Below, piece by piece: positions 21,009-23,009 of a stretch of 23,009 bases of DNA (its first letter is position 1; every line of letters begins with the position of its first letter). The stretch comes from a virus, in IMG/VR virus record IMGVR_UViG_3300030085_003204, positions 1 through 23,009 of that record, one strand, 5' to 3'. A model generated the notes under the pieces. That model saw nothing but the letters and a program-made list of their open reading frames with translations, had not been told where the DNA came from and did no database searches. A program made the position numbers and the translations under genes.

Positions 21009-22832
21009 TCAGGAAGTAGCGCCCTGCTCACCTAGGAGACCACGGCAGATTACTAGTCCGTACATATCAGGACGAACCATCTTCTTCGCGTAACGGGTCA
21101 TAACGCCCTTACGTGGTACGAAGTCTTCAGGTCCGAAGATTGTGGGAGTAGTCTGTAGTGGCACGTAAGGTGCGTAGACATAACCGCTTTCAAGGAAAGA
21201 GGCGCCGCGACGACCGACAAGAATCACGTTGCGAAGGAAGTATGGGTCAACAATGACATCAAACTTCTTGCTGATTGAGCCGACACGAACAGCACCAACA
21301 GAGCCCTTCTCGTCATCATGAGTAACGCTTGCACGGAAGCCAGCGGTGAACTCAAGGATGTTAGCAACTTCAGGTCCGCAGACAAGGAAGTTAGCACCAC
21401 CACGAAGAGTCTTGCGGTGAATCTGAGCGGAGACATCATTGATGGTTTCAATGAGGGTCTCGTACCACTCAGAAACGGTACCAGTGAAGTCAGGAGCAGC
21501 AGAAGCGGCGCCTAGCTCGTTACCGTTAGAGTCTACGAAGAGACCGGGTGCGCGAGACCAGTAGCGGGTAGCTGCGGTGGCACCGTTCACAAGGTCAGCA
21601 AGGATCTCACGGTCAATCTCAAGAGCAATCTGCTCGGAGAGAATTGAGGTAAGTTCAACCTCTGCATCCAAGTTGTGGTATGCGTTGAGGTCCTGACCAA
21701 GCTCAGGGGTCCACTTGGCCTTGAGCTTCTTGGTCTGAGCGGTAATCGCGGTTGAATCAACCTTGATATCAATCTCAGGAATTTCGCTAGCAGCCTCAAG
21801 TTCAAAGAGGTCACCAACAACTGCGCCTAGTGAGGAAGCACCGACGTTGTTAAACTTATCCTTAACTGGGAAAACCAACTTGTTAGCAGGAATCGCAGTA
21901 CTGGTGGCGGTGGAGCCAGCGGTGACAGTGCCAGCCACGAAGGTAAAGCGAACAGCTTTTTTATTGGTCGCGGCATCAGAAGCGCTCGCAAGTCTGGTTA
22001 GACGACGAATCTGAGTTGCGGTTGAGCCAAGAGCGTCTGCGTAGTTCTGCGCAGCAGTAGCATCAAGGATGAACGGTGCAAGGTTATCGTAATCAGGATC
22101 ACCCTGGTCTACCTTAGCTGTGATCTCTTCTTCCTCAATATCAATGACAACAACACCAAGGGTGCTATCAGTGACAGATAGGAGATCGGGATCAAACTCA
22201 ATCAACTTCTTGTTGGCATCAGTTACAGCGCCATCGAGAACGAAAGCACCTTTAACCTGCATACCGTCAGCGGAGTCGGTTAGAGCAGTGGTGTTACTAC
22301 CACTTGGTGATGCGTATGCATAACCACGAGTAGCAGCGGTACGAGGACCAGAACCATCTTCCTTGCTGGAGCCGACTAGGCTAACACCGTCGATGATTCC
22401 AGCACCAACTTTGTCGGTACCGTAGATGGAAGCATCCTTATCGTTACCAAAGCGGGTGCTCTGGGCAAGACTTGAATCGCCAGCACGATCTTCCGAGAAA
22501 ACAAAATCAAGGAAGAAAATGAGACCACTGGGTAGGCTCATTGGCTGAACGCTTACGAGGTCGTTGGCGATAAGGCCAGCGAAAACGCGGCGGACGATTG
22601 GGAATGCAACAGCAGCAAAACCCTGCACATCACCAGCGCCTAGGGTAGACTGCTCACGGAGAAGCTCCTTGGCTTGGTTTTCAAGAAGACGAGACATGGT
22701 TTGGCGTTCGCGCTCACCGTCAAGACCCTCTAGGAGACCAGTCTTCTTCCACTTAGATAGAAGAGCGTGGGACTCAGCACGCATATCACGATTGACTATA
22801 CCTTCAGTCAATCTTTCAACAATACTAGACAT
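21009..22832 (-). CDS. gp23: Major capsid protein, T4 gp23-like
   Basis: A 607-residue protein against 521 in T4. AAGGAGG lies 8 bases before the ATG. The N-terminus aligns with T4 gp23: ALLSKWKKTGLLEGL and RLLENQAKELL match T4 LLNKWKPLLEGEG and KIFENQEKD. Next come FPIVRRVFAGLIANDLVSVQPM and PSGLIFFLDF, the classic gp23 core, then KKLKAKWTPELGQDLNAYHN and EVELTSILSEQIALEIDREIL, and late FLVCGPEVANILEF. Extra length is mostly between about residues 160 and 370, a Gly/Thr/Ala-rich region likely to be a surface insertion. The product forms the HK97-fold hexamers of the head. T4 gp23 is trimmed after Glu65; I see no LxE-A/G site at the equivalent spot. The gene follows the scaffold-like gene and has its own strong terminator. 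GC is higher than in tail genes. Confidence 0.95.
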   Translation of the reverse strand: MSSIVERLTEGIVNRDMRAESHALLSKWKKTGLLEGLDGERERQTMSRLLENQAKELLREQSTLGAGDVQGFAAVAFPIVRRVFAGLIANDLVSVQPMSLPSGLIFFLDFVFSEDRAGDSSLAQSTRFGNDKDASIYGTDKVGAGIIDGVSLVGSSKEDGSGPRTAATRGYAYASPSGSNTTALTDSADGMQVKGAFVLDGAVTDANKKLIEFDPDLLSVTDSTLGVVVIDIEEEEITAKVDQGDPDYDNLAPFILDATAAQNYADALGSTATQIRRLTRLASASDAATNKKAVRFTFVAGTVTAGSTATSTAIPANKLVFPVKDKFNNVGASSLGAVVGDLFELEAASEIPEIDIKVDSTAITAQTKKLKAKWTPELGQDLNAYHNLDAEVELTSILSEQIALEIDREILADLVNGATAATRYWSRAPGLFVDSNGNELGAASAAPDFTGTVSEWYETLIETINDVSAQIHRKTLRGGANFLVCGPEVANILEFTAGFRASVTHDDEKGSVGAVRVGSISKKFDVIVDPYFLRNVILVGRRGASFLESGYVYAPYVPLQTTPTIFGPEDFVPRKGVMTRYAKKMVRPDMYGLVICRGLLGEQGATS

Positions 22833-22855
22833 ATTTTAAATCCTCCTTATTTGAT

Positions 22856-23009
22856 TTATTTTATACCTGCTAGTTTACGCATTCTCGCAGTAAAGGGATC
22901 CACTTTGGGTTCTTCCTTGCGAGATGCACGGATAACGGAAGTTGGACGGGTGATAGCTTCGCTTAGTGATTGTGGTCCTCTCTTGGGAGTGGACGCCACC
23001 GTGCTTTGA
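22856..23009 (-). CDS. C-terminal end of a prohead core/scaffold-like protein (partial)
   Basis: The final 50 codons of a gene that enters from the right edge, stop TAA at 22856-22858, 23 bases before the capsid ATG. The visible part is basic and polar (ASRKEEPKVDPF) and ends TARMRKLAGIK. A basic tail ending in 'R-M-x-x-L-A-G' directly before gp23 is what I would expect of a gp22-type scaffold, since T4 order is 21-22-23. The call is mainly positional. The N-terminus and most of the protein are outside the window, so nothing more can be checked. Confidence 0.6.
   Translation of the reverse strand, partial: QSTVASTPKRGPQSLSEAITRPTSVIRASRKEEPKVDPFTARMRKLAGIK

Noticed and set aside
1-23009. tRNA genes, CRISPR arrays, insertion sequences, attachment sites
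   Set aside because: I looked for cloverleaf segments, evenly spaced repeats, transposase motifs and long terminal repeats and saw none; almost all sequence is accounted for by packed phage genes.

Overview
The window is a piece of a tailed-phage genome with a contractile tail and T4-type morphogenesis genes. Every gene I can support reads on the minus strand, so the biological order runs from the right end of the window to the left. Recognition rests on my own reading of protein motifs: a gp23-type major capsid protein, gp13/14/15-like neck and tail-completion proteins, a gp18-type sheath, a gp19-type tube, a gp26-type hub protein, a tape measure, gp48/54- and gp53-like baseplate proteins, and a gp32-type single-stranded DNA-binding protein. 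Long sheath and capsid proteins, a short family A DNA polymerase in place of the T4 family B enzyme, and AT-rich tail genes suggest a distant T4 relative, perhaps of an aquatic bacterium. The host cannot be identified from this sequence.

Right part (23009 to about 12200), head and tail: the end of a scaffold-like protein, the major capsid protein, a terminator, a probable capsid surface protein, a 49-residue histone-tail-like basic protein, a terminator, then neck (gp13, gp14), tail completion (gp15-like), sheath, tube, gp26-like hub protein and a small assembly protein, closed by another terminator. Middle part (12224 to 3776), tail length and baseplate: tape measure, gp48/54-like protein, LysM/gp53-like protein and two large virion proteins of no family I can name, tightly packed with overlapping stop and start codons.

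Left part (3776 to 1), DNA metabolism: an exonuclease-less family A DNA polymerase, a protein that looks like a degenerate FtsZ/tubulin fold, the gp32-like protein, a terminator, and the start of an AIPR/DGQHR-like gene that runs off the left edge.

The two halves carry different control signals. On the left are five sites with a perfect TTGACA, exactly 17 bases, and a TAYHTT -10 box. On the right, a repeated ACTATTTAC-like motif lies upstream of structural genes, usually just after a terminator or hairpin. It is a candidate late promoter unlike the T4 TATAAATA. The most interesting items are the tubulin-like protein, the polymerase beside it, the candidate late promoter, the histone-like mini-protein and the AIPR-like gene.
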